A stretch of DNA of 38,375 bases from a virus, in the IMG/VR virus record IMGVR_UViG_3300030109_002187, positions 1 to 38,375 of that record, one strand, 5' to 3'. Positions within the stretch are counted from its first letter, which is position 1. Each line of letters opens with the position of its first letter. A program made the position numbers and the translations under genes. Under the pieces are notes generated by a model. It was not told where the DNA came from. It made no database searches and worked only from the letters and a program-made list of their open reading frames with translations. Positions 11,330 to 22,139 of the stretch are shown here, in pieces.

Positions 11330-14300
11330 GGTCGTTGACCCTTTTTTATTTTATTTATCATATAATCTGTTATTCTTGTTGGACTCCAATCTTCTGGCAA
11401 TATAGGGTTTTCATTACCAAATGCATTATTAAAGTTCTCAATAATTCTAAAAGCTTTATCACTATCACCATCTATTATTGCCTGCTTTACTTCTGGTAAT
11501 CTAACTTGCTTCAATCTTTTAACGTAAGCCTCTCTTTGACCCTTAGCATATTTTCTTTCAAATCTCTCCAATCCTCTTCTTGGTATCGTTCCTAGTAATG
11601 GTGAAATATATTTAGGTGCTCTAAGTGCTGCACCTATTCCATATGTTTTTGTGTCATTTAAAGTTCTATTAAAAGCACTCCATATTTTATCAAAATCTTG
11701 TACAACCGCTGGTTTAAATGCAAACTCTAATGCTCTTATTCTATTTTCATTTGCTACTATATCTCCAATAACACCAAATGCACCAACAGAAGCAAACCTA
11801 TCAATAAAATCTTCCATTGTAAATTCTCTCATATCAACATCTTGACTCATGCCTCTAGATGTCATTGGTATTGCCTCTGGTAAATCTTTAAATAATAAAA
11901 ATCTATTGTTATCATACACCTTATTACCTGATATGTACTCTGCTAAAAAATCCCTAGCCCAAGTAACCATCTCTCCACCCGCCATACCAGCTGCTGCTAA
12001 TCTCAACATAGGAAATAAATTACCACGTTTTACCTCCATAGTAAGTTGTTCTCTCATCCAGTTAGCTTGCTTAAATCCAAACTTTTTAAATAGAAAAAAT
12101 GGTCGCCATCTTGGATCTAGCATAGCCGAAGCTTCATTAATAACATTTCTTTGTAACTGACTATCTCTTGATAATCTATACATAGCTTCTAGCTCAAGTT
12201 GTTTTCCTTTTTTGCTTTTTAAATTTATAGTGTGATCATTAATACCTAATTCTTTTAAATTTTCTATAGCCCAGTTTCTTCTATTCATCTTAGCACCACC
12301 AAATATAGAAGGTATTCCAATATCTACTAACGAGCTCTTATTGTTAGCTGTTTTCTGTAATGCAGATACCCATTCTTTAGCTGCTGCTGCTGATACTAAC
12401 TGATTAACTTTATTAGCAAATTGAAACCCAGTTGCTTTTGTGGTTATGTTTGCAAAAGTAGAAGTCCATCCTTCAGTTGGTTCTAAACCTGCAATTAGTT
12501 GAAATACGCTAAGATTAGAAACTCCAGATTTTCTTATTTCATCTCTGTATTTTTTACCCTCCTTTGTTGGCATAGCCATTTTTAAAGTACCTTTTATAAG
12601 AGGCATATATCCTGTTTTTACAGCAGTAGATATAAACAACTGAGTAATATTAGGAACTACAGCAAATCCTAATCCTATTTTTGTACCTATTTCTAAATTA
12701 GTTACATCGCTCCAAAACTTTCTAGCGGTAGGTGTTTTCCAGTTATATGTTCTGTCTATTTCTATTTGATTAGTATAAGATTTAAATAGTTGGTCTAATA
12801 ATCTAGCTTCTTCTGATAGTCTTTGTGATAATTTAAAATTTTGAGATATTTGTTGTTTAGCAGCTTGCCTAACACCAGCTATTCGACCATACATTTTTTC
12901 ACCTCTACTACCAAACATTTCAACAAAAGATATTCTTCTTGATAGTTGTTTTGTATATCTAGCAAGTACAAGCCTAGCATCTCTTTCTAAAAATTGCTTT
13001 GGTATCCTATCTGCTGTTCTTGAAATTTCAGCATTCTTAGCTACATTATGATATTCCACAGTAACTCTTTCATTTAGTTCATGTAACGCTTTAGAAACTT
13101 TCCTGTTATATTCTTTAGGGTTATCAACAATAATTGTCTCTATTACATTTCCCTTAGAATCTTTAACTTTTCTTTTTTTAACCCCTCCAAGATCTTCTAA
13201 AACTAAAATAGTATTAGGGTCTAATTTTTTGTTTTTAATATAACTTGAAACAACATCTTGAAATGATTTTTTATTAACTGAATTTTTATCAAATAACAAA
13301 GATGGATTTTCAGAACCTATTTTTGCTATATCTTTAGTAAACTTAGCTAAAAACTCAGGTTTTATCATTTTTGGAAAATAATTTTCTTCGTATTTACCAA
13401 GGTTAACACCGGCTTCTTCTGCCCTATCCCATATATTTTTAAGTACTTTTTTTATTCTTAAAACCTCATCAAAATATGGTAACTCCCTGCCAAGTTTTGT
13501 ATTATTAGGATTATATCGTGGGTCTTCTAAAGCATCAGCTATTTTAGAAGCTTTTTCATTTTGTTTTTTCTTTTTAAATAAACCACCCTCAAGAAGTCCA
13601 GTTGCTCTCAGTTCCTGTATAAATGTACCTAATGTAGTTAATTCTAAAGCATCAGCTTTATTAAATTCTCTTATTGCAAGCTCTCCAAGCTGTGTAGTTA
13701 CTCTATTTTTAGATTGCCTCCAAGCTTTAGGCATGGTAGGTAGTAAGTCGTCTAAGAATCTTTTTTTAGGAAGTAAATCCCCCTCCCAACCAGACTTAGT
13801 AAAAGAATCTTTTAAATCAAATACTCTTTTTTCATGCCTAAGTTCATTTAATAATTTTACTTGCTCTATGGCAGTCAATCCTTTTAATCCCCTAGGATCT
13901 TTTTTATCTAAAGACCCTTCTAATTTAGCAACCCCAGCATATTCTTTTATCTTATCATCGCTAAGACCTAGTAATTTTTGAAGTTTTGTAATCTTAGCAT
14001 TTCTTCCCCTAGCCAACCCTTCTGGTGTTTTAGCAGAACTTTCTCTTCTAAACATAGCTCTATTAAAATCATCATAAGAAACAATTTCTTCTTTTTGTGT
14101 TTCTTTATCTCTTAAAGTAACTTTTTTATCTTTATCATTAAATTTTAAATTATCATATTTTCTATTATTTTTATTTATAAATACTTCTTCTGATTCTGTT
14201 GCTTTTCTAAAAGAAGGTATTTTTTTTTCAGCATCTGGTTGTTTTTCCATAAACCATCTAGCCGCTGTCTCTGCATCCATAATACTATCATATTTTTTAG

Positions 14301-15360
14301 AACGCATAGTATCGAAACCCTTTTTAGCCGCTTTAAATGCATATCTTTGAGCTGTTAAACCACCTATAGTAGCTGCCGCATGAACGTAACCTTCCACATT
14401 TATATCTTCACCGCTAAGGACTGGTGCTATTGTACCAAACTCTGCTGTTTCTATTGCTTTTACTGCTGTTTCCTGTGCAAATTTTTGAGTTTTAGTAGTA
14501 GCGGGTTTTAGTTTATTAAAAAAAGATCTTGCTACTGGCTGAGTGCCACTTGTAACTGCACCTAAAACTGCACCTTTTAATCCTTCTTTTAAGGCTAAGA
14601 CTTCATCTACATCACCATCTTGTATTTTTGTAGCTAAAGCTGTTGATAAGCCACTATAAAAACCTAAACCAGTACCACCGCCAGCTCCTTGAATCAATGC
14701 TCTTTGAGCTACTCTAGGAGCAGCATTTTTTATAGCTCTTTTAGCAGAAACTTCTTTTATTCCAGACCCTACCATCATTTTTAAAGCTTTATCAGGAGCA
14801 TCGCCTAACATTTGCATAGCAACTTTATCGTCTATTTTAGATGCAATTAATTTTTTAGTAGCAGTCTTTTTTAACCCTTGTTTTATGGCTTGCTTTGTAC
14901 CTTCTTTAATTGCAGACTTAGCCGCAAATCCACCGATACCTCCACCAGCTACCATTGTTGCAATATCTAATGGTTGTATAAAAGAAATTAAAGTAGCACC
15001 AACATCTTCTAATAAATTTAAATCATACTCTTTTATAGGTTGTTGTTTCTTAATTCTCTCTGTTAACCCAGTAATACTATTTTGATAACCAGCCTTTACC
15101 CAATCAGGCATCCAACTAGGAGGTTGGTAACCATACATAGTCTCATCTTCACTAGATGTGCTAAGTTTTTTTATTTCAGAATCTCTTTTTGTTATGAACT
15201 GTAAAGGGTCAAACGAATCATCAACATTGTATGCTGATTCTAAATAATCACCTGTAGAATCTATTTGACTTAAAATATTGTCATTAACAGATTTGGGGTC
15301 TTTATATAATAAATCTAGTGTTTTATTGAATAAATTGTATTGCTCTGGCTTAGCAGACAT
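11326..15360 (-). CDS. Large internal virion / DNA-ejection-type protein (1344 aa)
   Basis: A very long protein at the end of the virion operon. It has an acidic N-terminus (residues 1-110), then Gly/Ala-rich hydrophobic stretches (VAGGGIGGFAAKSAI near 140, IQGAGGGTGLGFYSGL near 230, a third near 265-275) that could insert in membranes. A long mainly helical, charged remainder follows, and the C-terminus is basic. The size, position and Gly/Ala segments fit the internal core or ejection proteins of podoviruses (T7 gp15/gp16-like role). I see no lytic-transglycosylase motif and no clear homologue by eye. The stop codon overlaps the opposing + strand gene. Confidence 0.6.
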   Translation of the reverse strand: MSAKPEQYNLFNKTLDLLYKDPKSVNDNILSQIDSTGDYLESAYNVDDSFDPLQFITKRDSEIKKLSTSSEDETMYGYQPPSWMPDWVKAGYQNSITGLTERIKKQQPIKEYDLNLLEDVGATLISFIQPLDIATMVAGGGIGGFAAKSAIKEGTKQAIKQGLKKTATKKLIASKIDDKVAMQMLGDAPDKALKMMVGSGIKEVSAKRAIKNAAPRVAQRALIQGAGGGTGLGFYSGLSTALATKIQDGDVDEVLALKEGLKGAVLGAVTSGTQPVARSFFNKLKPATTKTQKFAQETAVKAIETAEFGTIAPVLSGEDINVEGYVHAAATIGGLTAQRYAFKAAKKGFDTMRSKKYDSIMDAETAARWFMEKQPDAEKKIPSFRKATESEEVFINKNNRKYDNLKFNDKDKKVTLRDKETQKEEIVSYDDFNRAMFRRESSAKTPEGLARGRNAKITKLQKLLGLSDDKIKEYAGVAKLEGSLDKKDPRGLKGLTAIEQVKLLNELRHEKRVFDLKDSFTKSGWEGDLLPKKRFLDDLLPTMPKAWRQSKNRVTTQLGELAIREFNKADALELTTLGTFIQELRATGLLEGGLFKKKKQNEKASKIADALEDPRYNPNNTKLGRELPYFDEVLRIKKVLKNIWDRAEEAGVNLGKYEENYFPKMIKPEFLAKFTKDIAKIGSENPSLLFDKNSVNKKSFQDVVSSYIKNKKLDPNTILVLEDLGGVKKRKVKDSKGNVIETIIVDNPKEYNRKVSKALHELNERVTVEYHNVAKNAEISRTADRIPKQFLERDARLVLARYTKQLSRRISFVEMFGSRGEKMYGRIAGVRQAAKQQISQNFKLSQRLSEEARLLDQLFKSYTNQIEIDRTYNWKTPTARKFWSDVTNLEIGTKIGLGFAVVPNITQLFISTAVKTGYMPLIKGTLKMAMPTKEGKKYRDEIRKSGVSNLSVFQLIAGLEPTEGWTSTFANITTKATGFQFANKVNQLVSAAAAKEWVSALQKTANNKSSLVDIGIPSIFGGAKMNRRNWAIENLKELGINDHTINLKSKKGKQLELEAMYRLSRDSQLQRNVINEASAMLDPRWRPFFLFKKFGFKQANWMREQLTMEVKRGNLFPMLRLAAAGMAGGEMVTWARDFLAEYISGNKVYDNNRFLLFKDLPEAIPMTSRGMSQDVDMREFTMEDFIDRFASVGAFGVIGDIVANENRIRALEFAFKPAVVQDFDKIWSAFNRTLNDTKTYGIGAALRAPKYISPLLGTIPRRGLERFERKYAKGQREAYVKRLKQVRLPEVKQAIIDGDSDKAFRIIENFNNAFGNENPILPEDWSPTRITDYMINKIKKGQRP

Positions 15361-15364
15361 ATTA

Positions 15365-17062
15365 TTATGAAATAATTGATTTTATAGTATCTTTTAATTT
15401 CTCTACAGAAACACCAGTCACATCTGAAAGTCTATTGTAAAACTTAGCTGTATAATTTGCATCTGAGAAATTTCCAGTTTTAGGATTGATAAAACCTTTA
15501 AGCTTAGTAGATATCTTATCACTTAGTTGATTCATAGATGAGCTTAATTTATTTAACCTTCTAGAATTTTTACTTGGATCTGTTTTGTCATACTCATCCA
15601 TTAAATTAAAAAGCTTTTTTACTAAAGTGTTCCTACCTCTACCTAAATCATCAGCAAATGCCGCAGGGACATTTCTATGTTTTAATCTTTTAATTTCTGA
15701 TACAGACTTTAAAGAATCTCCAGTTTCGCTATCCAACAACCCTTGACTTTCTAAAAATTCATTATCTATTTCTTCTTGAGTTTTTGTCTTTTGATTGTTA
15801 GCTCCGCTTAACATATCTATAGCATCAAATTGACCACTATCTACTTTGTCAACAACATCTGAACCAGCACCTACTTGAGTAGTCCTGAGTACATCCGGAA
15901 GAACACTTGTACCTCCCCCAATTTCTGTAGTACTTTCTGTTTCAGCCAAGTCAGTTTCATCAGAACCTATACCGGGAATACCTTCATTAATTTTATTAAG
16001 ATTATTTTCTACTTCTGTTAATGTACTTATTTGATTAGAAACATCAGCCATTTCACTATCTGTTATTGCTGTCTCTTCTGGAATTATATCTGAAGGTATA
16101 GAAGAAACTGCACTAGCCATAGACTGTGCTCCAGCAGGATTCATTTGCATTAAAGCGTCTAACTTAGAAAGAGCCATATTTTCTGTTTCTTTCTTTTTAA
16201 TATCTGAAATTGAATCTAATTTAAAACCACGTCTTATTGCTTCCTGATCAGCAAATTCTTTCTGTATTCTAACATCTAAAGCTTTCTGATCAGATAAGTC
16301 ATTAGTAATTGCTTTTTGATCAGAAAGAGCACTAACTGTTTCTATGCTTTTATCGTATAATTCTTTTGCAACCTTACCTTTTGTTGGATCTACTTGAGTC
16401 CAGTATTTTGGGTCTACATAACCATCACTAGATACTTGATTTAGTCTAGTAATTAATTTATTACGCTTATCTATTACTTTCCCATAAGCAGATGAATTTA
16501 CTTGAAACAAAGGGTTATCTTGGTTTTCTTCTACAAAAGTATTTATATCAAGTAAGCTTTTATTTATAGTTTTTATATTACCAGCAGGGGCTATATCTAT
16601 TATAGGTTTAAGAGAACTATTAAATTCTTCAGTTTCTTTTTGAATTAATCTTAAATCTGAACTATCTACACCCTCTATATCGTTATGTTTTACTAAATAT
16701 TGAAGTGCTTGATGTGGCTCTAGTGCATTTAAAGTAAGTTTTAAATTTTGTAAATTCTTATTATCTTTATCAAGTCTTATTTGCCTAGACCTAATATAAT
16801 CTCTTTCTTTTTTTAATTCATCTTGTTCTTTATTATATCTTTCATCAGCTATTCTTGCTTGTTCTTTTCTAAAGTCTAATTCATTCTTAGCTTGAATATT
16901 ACCACCAATATTTTCAGCTATTTCTAAAGCAGCTTGTGGTAACTGTGCTAATAACCTTTGAAGACCGCTTTGTCTAATTCTCCCAGCTCCCCTTACTTCT
17001 CTAGGTACATCATCGTAAGGATCAAAAACATTACCAACTGTTTGATCGTATTGCCTAGCCAT
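15365..17062 (-). CDS. Coiled-coil internal virion protein (565 aa)
   Basis: Residues about 65-110 are a highly charged coiled coil (EQARIADERYNKEQDELKKE). The rest is acidic and Ser/Thr-rich, with long helical stretches and a low-complexity middle. No enzyme motif is visible. Placed between two other large virion genes with 2-4 base gaps, it is likely a structural or ejection component. Confidence 0.55.
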   Translation of the reverse strand: MARQYDQTVGNVFDPYDDVPREVRGAGRIRQSGLQRLLAQLPQAALEIAENIGGNIQAKNELDFRKEQARIADERYNKEQDELKKERDYIRSRQIRLDKDNKNLQNLKLTLNALEPHQALQYLVKHNDIEGVDSSDLRLIQKETEEFNSSLKPIIDIAPAGNIKTINKSLLDINTFVEENQDNPLFQVNSSAYGKVIDKRNKLITRLNQVSSDGYVDPKYWTQVDPTKGKVAKELYDKSIETVSALSDQKAITNDLSDQKALDVRIQKEFADQEAIRRGFKLDSISDIKKKETENMALSKLDALMQMNPAGAQSMASAVSSIPSDIIPEETAITDSEMADVSNQISTLTEVENNLNKINEGIPGIGSDETDLAETESTTEIGGGTSVLPDVLRTTQVGAGSDVVDKVDSGQFDAIDMLSGANNQKTKTQEEIDNEFLESQGLLDSETGDSLKSVSEIKRLKHRNVPAAFADDLGRGRNTLVKKLFNLMDEYDKTDPSKNSRRLNKLSSSMNQLSDKISTKLKGFINPKTGNFSDANYTAKFYNRLSDVTGVSVEKLKDTIKSIIS

Positions 17063-17064
17063 AT

Positions 17065-18438
17065 CTAAGAACCACTTTGCCCAGCATATAATTCATCCAT
17101 AATATCATTATAGGTTTCTGCTGTTACCCATTCAAGTCCATTCCCAGCATCCATAAAAAAATATGTACTTCCATTATGAACGTACCTATCTCCACCAGCC
17201 GGGCTAGTTGGAGGATTCCAATCTGTATCAGTAGTTGGAACAAGATAGGGATCATAGTTAGGGTCATCTGCTGCTGTTAACTCCTTAAAAGTATTCCCAG
17301 CAGCTTCCATTTTAGCAGCTTGGTCTATAATACCTGATGCATAATTTGATAAAGCAGATGTTGTAGTATCTTCAATATTTTTCCTCGCTGTATCTAAAGT
17401 TGTTTGAACCCTTTGACCTTTACCACCAAACCCTGCTCCTAAACTAGCAAGACCCTGACCTCCAGTCATATCTAATAAATTTTTAGATGCTTCTTTTTTT
17501 GCTGTATCTATTCCAATGGGGTCAAATGCTTCAAATTGCTCTAATTGTACATCTGTTGGATTTAATCCTATATCACCTAAAACACTAGAAGCTGTATAAC
17601 CTCCAGTTTGATAACCTATTAAACCACCATCTTGGAAAGTATATTGACCCGGTAAATTATCATCGTAATAAGGAGAGGCTGTGTCTGAAGCATAGGAGTT
17701 ATTAAGAATATTGCCTGAAGTACTAGGGTTTGATATAAGTGGTGCACTTACAGTACTTGAGCCACCAAAAGCATTAAGACTAGAATCAAATTCAGGAACT
17801 TCTACATCGCCTAATAATCCTTCAGTTTCCATTGGTAATGGATTTGAAGGCTTAGCCCCTATTCCACTTGCACCTATCGCAGCACTTGCACCCGGCATAA
17901 TAAAATTAGATGCAAATTTAATTCCTTCTAATAATTCTTGACCAGATCTTAAACCAACATCTCCAGCTATTCCTGATCGATATTTTATATTGCCAAGTGG
18001 CAACCTAAAAGATTTATCATCCCCTAAAAATTCTTTAGAAGAATCACTTAGTGCTTTAAATCCTTTTTGCCCATACACAGTTCCTGTAGTATCAACATCT
18101 AATTCGCCACCATATCCTTTACTAGTTCCTATATAATCACCAACAGTCCGACCAATAACACCACCTAAACCGGGAATGAATCCTCCAAGAGTCCTCCCTA
18201 TTTTACCCCACTTACTTGCTTTTTCTCTTTTCCTTGCCTCTTGTGCAGCTAAAGCTTTTAATCTTTCCATGTCTTTATTATATTGCTTAGCCCTTCTAAA
18301 TCCAGCAAGAGATGCTGAAGAAGCACCACCAGTTTGCATCATCCCTAATAAACTACCTGAGTCTCCTGTATAATACATTGTGTTAGAGCCTGACATTTTT
18401 GGTTCGTAACCTTGAGATTTTGTGGAAGTGTATTTCAT
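17065..18438 (-). CDS. Gly/Ala-rich internal virion protein (457 aa)
   Basis: The N-terminal part has a Lys/Arg-rich helix (KALAAQEARKREKASKWGK), then a Gly-rich hydrophobic segment (IGRTLGGFIPGLGGVIG, about residues 102-118) of the type found in membrane-active ejection proteins. Further Gly/Ala-rich parts follow, and the C-terminus is aromatic and acidic. Ribosome site AAAGGAATTTT. The position in the operon suggests a core or ejection role. Confidence 0.55.
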   Translation of the reverse strand: MKYTSTKSQGYEPKMSGSNTMYYTGDSGSLLGMMQTGGASSASLAGFRRAKQYNKDMERLKALAAQEARKREKASKWGKIGRTLGGFIPGLGGVIGRTVGDYIGTSKGYGGELDVDTTGTVYGQKGFKALSDSSKEFLGDDKSFRLPLGNIKYRSGIAGDVGLRSGQELLEGIKFASNFIMPGASAAIGASGIGAKPSNPLPMETEGLLGDVEVPEFDSSLNAFGGSSTVSAPLISNPSTSGNILNNSYASDTASPYYDDNLPGQYTFQDGGLIGYQTGGYTASSVLGDIGLNPTDVQLEQFEAFDPIGIDTAKKEASKNLLDMTGGQGLASLGAGFGGKGQRVQTTLDTARKNIEDTTTSALSNYASGIIDQAAKMEAAGNTFKELTAADDPNYDPYLVPTTDTDWNPPTSPAGGDRYVHNGSTYFFMDAGNGLEWVTAETYNDIMDELYAGQSGS

Positions 18439-18499
18439 ATTAAAATTCCTTTGAATTTAAGAAAAAATTATTATATTTAATATAGTAATATTAATTTTA

Positions 18500-19078
18500 T
18501 TATTGTATGTTCCTAGATATTTGAAACCAATTAGTACCATCGCAATATAAAGATATACCACCATAGCTATTATTACTGACATTACCAGCTTCTTCTAAAT
18601 AAATTTTTTGAGTCCCAGATGATTCAACATGTTCAAGAACCCAATTATTACTAACAGCTATTGGAACTATGTGTATTATCTGACCCTTTAAACCATTTTT
18701 AAAACCACCAAACGTGACAGCATTACTAGATGTATCAACAGGAATGATTGTTTTTCCTGTAACGTCATAAGCATCTTGATGTGTAGCTGTACTTACTGTA
18801 GGAGCTACACCTAAAACTGTAGATCCTGTTAAAGCTAAGTTAACAGACGATATAGAACCTTTAACTTTTAAATCTTTATCAATTATTCTGTTTTCATCCA
18901 TATTCATATCGTTTTGCCATAATAAACCTTGGTATTTTATATATCTAACTAATCGATTGTCATTAGATATATATAAAACTTCTTGACCTTCCCTTAAAGA
19001 CCTTGCTGATGGTTTAAATTTTGATATAGATATTTTATCTTGTTTATAATTAGCTAATCGCCTTGTTATTCTATCCAT
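18500..19078 (-). CDS. Small tail-associated structural protein (192 aa)
   Basis: The N-terminal third is basic and helical (RRLANYKQDKISISKFKPS); the remainder is beta-rich (VKGSISSVNLALTGSTVLG, and a YGGISLYCDGTNWFQIS C-terminus). The last motif, a beta hairpin with C-D-G-x-x-W, also occurs in the decoration-like protein at 33253. It directly follows the 935-residue tail protein, with one base shared at the junction. Likely a fibre- or tail-attached protein. The 61 bases after it hold only AT-rich leader and a ribosome site. Confidence 0.5.
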   Translation of the reverse strand: MDRITRRLANYKQDKISISKFKPSARSLREGQEVLYISNDNRLVRYIKYQGLLWQNDMNMDENRIIDKDLKVKGSISSVNLALTGSTVLGVAPTVSTATHQDAYDVTGKTIIPVDTSSNAVTFGGFKNGLKGQIIHIVPIAVSNNWVLEHVESSGTQKIYLEEAGNVSNNSYGGISLYCDGTNWFQISRNIQ

Positions 19079-21885
19079 TAAGCCATTCTCTTTCTTATTA
19101 TTCGATACTCAATACCTATATCGTTTATTTCTGCTAACACCCCTCCAGATGAGACACTTAATCTAAGCATAAATGTACTTGCGGTTACTGGCAAACTACC
19201 ACCAGACCATTTTCCTTTTTGCCAAGTAGCTGAGTTTGTAGTTGATAGACCACTAAGAGTAGTATAATTGCTTCCACCATCAGTACTATATTGAAATTTT
19301 CCAGATAAATCTGTATCTGATTTATAAGTTATATATACAGCATATATTCTTTTCATAATACTAGGATCACCAAATGTAAAATTTTTTGTTGTAAGATTTG
19401 CTGTTATCGTACTTTGATATGATCTATGTAGTCTATAGTGCCTAACACTACTGCCATTATCAGTAGATATTAACGTATTGGGTGCATCTAAAAAATTAGT
19501 ATCTACTGAATTAGTTATTGTATTGTAAACAGAAGCTGATGTCACTCCAGCAATAGCAAATTGATGTAAATAAGTAAAGTTACCCTTTTTTAAATCAAAC
19601 ATGTAGGTATCACCTCTATAATTAGTACTACCATTACCAGCACTTCTAACTACATAAACTAACCCTGTAACTTGATCATATATCACCATTGAATCTTCTT
19701 CTATAAAATCGTGCCACACAGAATCATCTATTTTATTTTCAGATAAGTCTATTATTTTTGACCCATCATATAAATATAAACCATTTTTATTTACCCATAC
19801 CACACCATATTTAGTTTTAGAAACAGCTCCATGAAACTTGACACCCATATATTGTTTACTGTCTTCTAAAAACCAATTAAAATCATTAGGAGAAGCAATG
19901 TTAATAATATCCATGCTATATTGTTTATATGCTAATATTCTATCACCAAAAGATTCTATTGCTACATAATAATCAGAATCACCTTTAGCTGCTTCTATAT
20001 AATTAAAAGAAGGAAATGTATCATATCTATTAGGCATAGAATACATAATTCTATCTGGATAATTTTTTACAGTTGCTGTTAACTTAGTTGTACCGCTATC
20101 TTCATCTTTTGTTGTAACATTGCAAATAAAAGCTCTATTATTTGCAACTGTAGAATCTTTCCAAAACTCACCTTGGTCACCTAAAGCATGACTAAATATA
20201 TCAGAACCAAAACCATTTATAGTCTCATAATTAATAGAATTTAAATCGCTTACTATAAAATTATCTGAAGCTGTAGCTGTAGGACAACTAAATTTATTAC
20301 TACCACGATCAAACCAAATACTATACTCATCAGTAAGCCTAACTCTACAACCTTTTGATAGATGTATATCTACTAATAATAACCATTCAGAATTTGAATC
20401 AACCTCTCTAATGTAAATCCTACCACCAGATATTCTAGGGTCAAATGGTGATGTAGCGGTGACGTTTAATGATAAAACTTTAAAATCATCAGCATCATCA
20501 ACTGTAATGCTTGCAGCTGATGTGTATGACAAAGGTAGGGACTCTTGATTGCCATCATATATAAATGTCTGTGCAAATTCATATACCCCAGCTCTAATTA
20601 AACCTTCCTTACTTTGATTTGTAGCTATGTTTAAACCAAATCCAACACCAGCAGATGGGTGAGATCCAGTTGCTGTAACTGCTGGAGTAGTACCACCATC
20701 AACTAATGAAGTCGTTGCTGAAGGTGTAGATAAATTATTATCTTTTGCAAAGTAACCCATATAAGAATTAATACCAGTAGAAGAAGTATCTATACTAGTA
20801 CTAAGCGTAAAATGCTTTCTATTTATCCATCCATACCATTGAATCTTAGAATCGTTTTTATCAGCTGTATCACAACATCTTATTGAATCTTCAACTTTTA
20901 AATATAAAACTTTTGAATTTATCCCTGAAGCAGTACTTCTTAAAACAATATCATCTTGACCCCACTTACTAACAGTAGCAACCACTAACACAGCAGTATT
21001 TGATGTATTTTCGTGAGGATCTGTAAATGTTATTTCTTCATCTACAGTATAACCTGTTCCCCCAGATGTTATTGTAAAAGTAGGATTTCCAGAGCCATCT
21101 GTTGCAATATTACAAGTTAATCCTGATCCATATTTATTTGAAGTTCCAGTTATTCCTGTATGACTTTGACTAGCTTGCCATGCTGCACCATCAGAAGCAT
21201 CATCTATTGGAGTAGGTGTTAAATCATCTACAGTTAAAATTGCACCACCTGATGAATTAGTAGAATATACATCTATTTTGTGTTCATCTGGGTGAGCCTG
21301 TAAAAGAACTTGATCTCCTAAGCTAAACCCTTTTACAGTAGCTGCCCAAAACTCTTGGGCAGTTTCTATATCTACAGAGATATTTCTATCTAATAATAAG
21401 TTATTACTATTATGCCCAACTACAAAATAGTGACCATTTGAACTACTTCTAATTCTATCACTTTCATTATTTTCATTGGAAGTGACTAATAATTTAATAC
21501 CTATAGGGTAACTAGAAGTTAAGTTAACAGCAGATCCACCTACAGTTAAAGATAGTCCATCAGTTCCTGTATACTTAAATCCACTTTCACTGCCTCCAGT
21601 TTGAACTGAAGTGGCTACAGTTTGAACTATTGCATCTCTTACAAAGTCTGTTTCAAAATAACCTAAACCATAACCCGGCTCAATATGATCTATATGAACA
21701 TTTTCATAAGCAGATAAATAATTATTTGTAGAATTTGTCATGCTATAACCACCACCAACTGCACCTTGCTTTGTAAATGTCATATTTTGGACATTAGAAA
21801 CTTCATTATCAGCTATATCACTAGCGTCTTTTAAATTATTTAACCCTCCAGAAAAATCATTTAATCTAAGTATTTGTTTAGGCAT
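19078..21885 (-). CDS. Large tail / stabilisation-type protein (935 aa)
   Basis: The N-terminus LRLNDFSGGLNNLKDASDIA and the adjoining NVQNMTFTKQGA are the usual start of phage tail-stabilisation or tubular-type proteins ('FSGGLN ... L-D--A ... N'). Mid-protein FGDRILAYKQYSMDIINI and LYLYDGSKIIDLSE show beta-propeller-like repeats. The C-terminal 100 residues are a Ser/Thr-rich beta domain (SGKFQYSTDGGSNYTTL). It probably forms part of the tail tube or knob through which DNA passes. Confidence 0.65.
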   Translation of the reverse strand: MPKQILRLNDFSGGLNNLKDASDIADNEVSNVQNMTFTKQGAVGGGYSMTNSTNNYLSAYENVHIDHIEPGYGLGYFETDFVRDAIVQTVATSVQTGGSESGFKYTGTDGLSLTVGGSAVNLTSSYPIGIKLLVTSNENNESDRIRSSSNGHYFVVGHNSNNLLLDRNISVDIETAQEFWAATVKGFSLGDQVLLQAHPDEHKIDVYSTNSSGGAILTVDDLTPTPIDDASDGAAWQASQSHTGITGTSNKYGSGLTCNIATDGSGNPTFTITSGGTGYTVDEEITFTDPHENTSNTAVLVVATVSKWGQDDIVLRSTASGINSKVLYLKVEDSIRCCDTADKNDSKIQWYGWINRKHFTLSTSIDTSSTGINSYMGYFAKDNNLSTPSATTSLVDGGTTPAVTATGSHPSAGVGFGLNIATNQSKEGLIRAGVYEFAQTFIYDGNQESLPLSYTSAASITVDDADDFKVLSLNVTATSPFDPRISGGRIYIREVDSNSEWLLLVDIHLSKGCRVRLTDEYSIWFDRGSNKFSCPTATASDNFIVSDLNSINYETINGFGSDIFSHALGDQGEFWKDSTVANNRAFICNVTTKDEDSGTTKLTATVKNYPDRIMYSMPNRYDTFPSFNYIEAAKGDSDYYVAIESFGDRILAYKQYSMDIINIASPNDFNWFLEDSKQYMGVKFHGAVSKTKYGVVWVNKNGLYLYDGSKIIDLSENKIDDSVWHDFIEEDSMVIYDQVTGLVYVVRSAGNGSTNYRGDTYMFDLKKGNFTYLHQFAIAGVTSASVYNTITNSVDTNFLDAPNTLISTDNGSSVRHYRLHRSYQSTITANLTTKNFTFGDPSIMKRIYAVYITYKSDTDLSGKFQYSTDGGSNYTTLSGLSTTNSATWQKGKWSGGSLPVTASTFMLRLSVSSGGVLAEINDIGIEYRIIRKRMA

Positions 21886-21890
21886 TTATT

Positions 21891-22139
21891 TTACCAGAGC
21901 TTCCACTTACTTTGTATTACTGCTTTACCAATGTCAAGTGCTTCTTTCATAATAAGATCTTTTTCACTTTTAGTTAATTTGTTATCTCTATAACCAGATT
22001 CTAAGGCTTTTACTAAGTCTCCTATTTCCTTTACAATTTGTCTGTTTTTAGCTGTAACTGTAGTAGCATAACCAGCAACAATCAAACCAATCATATAGAA
22101 AAAATTAGACCAACTTACCCATTCACTTATGAAGTCCAT
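21891..22139 (-). CDS. Single-TM small membrane protein, holin-like (82 aa)
   Basis: One hydrophobic segment at about residues 12-30 (NFFYMIGLIVAGYATTVTA), then a charged helix (QIVKEIGDLVKALESGYRDN). The layout fits class II/III holins or small membrane-anchored virion proteins. Its start overlaps the stop region of the next gene upstream by 17 bases. It is the last member of a block of small membrane genes. Confidence 0.55.
   Translation of the reverse strand: MDFISEWVSWSNFFYMIGLIVAGYATTVTAKNRQIVKEIGDLVKALESGYRDNKLTKSEKDLIMKEALDIGKAVIQSKWKLW

Noticed and set aside
13733-13981. Antisense open frames within the large - strand virion genes (for example 13733-13981, 28868-29116, 34705-34908)
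   Set aside because: No ribosome sites, composition mirrors the sense gene, and they lie wholly inside well-supported genes.
18439-18499. AT-rich gap upstream of the 457-residue gene as a late promoter
   Set aside because: It has a TATAAT-like hexamer on the - strand but no matching upstream box and no copy of the repeated motif; apart from the ribosome site nothing is convincing.
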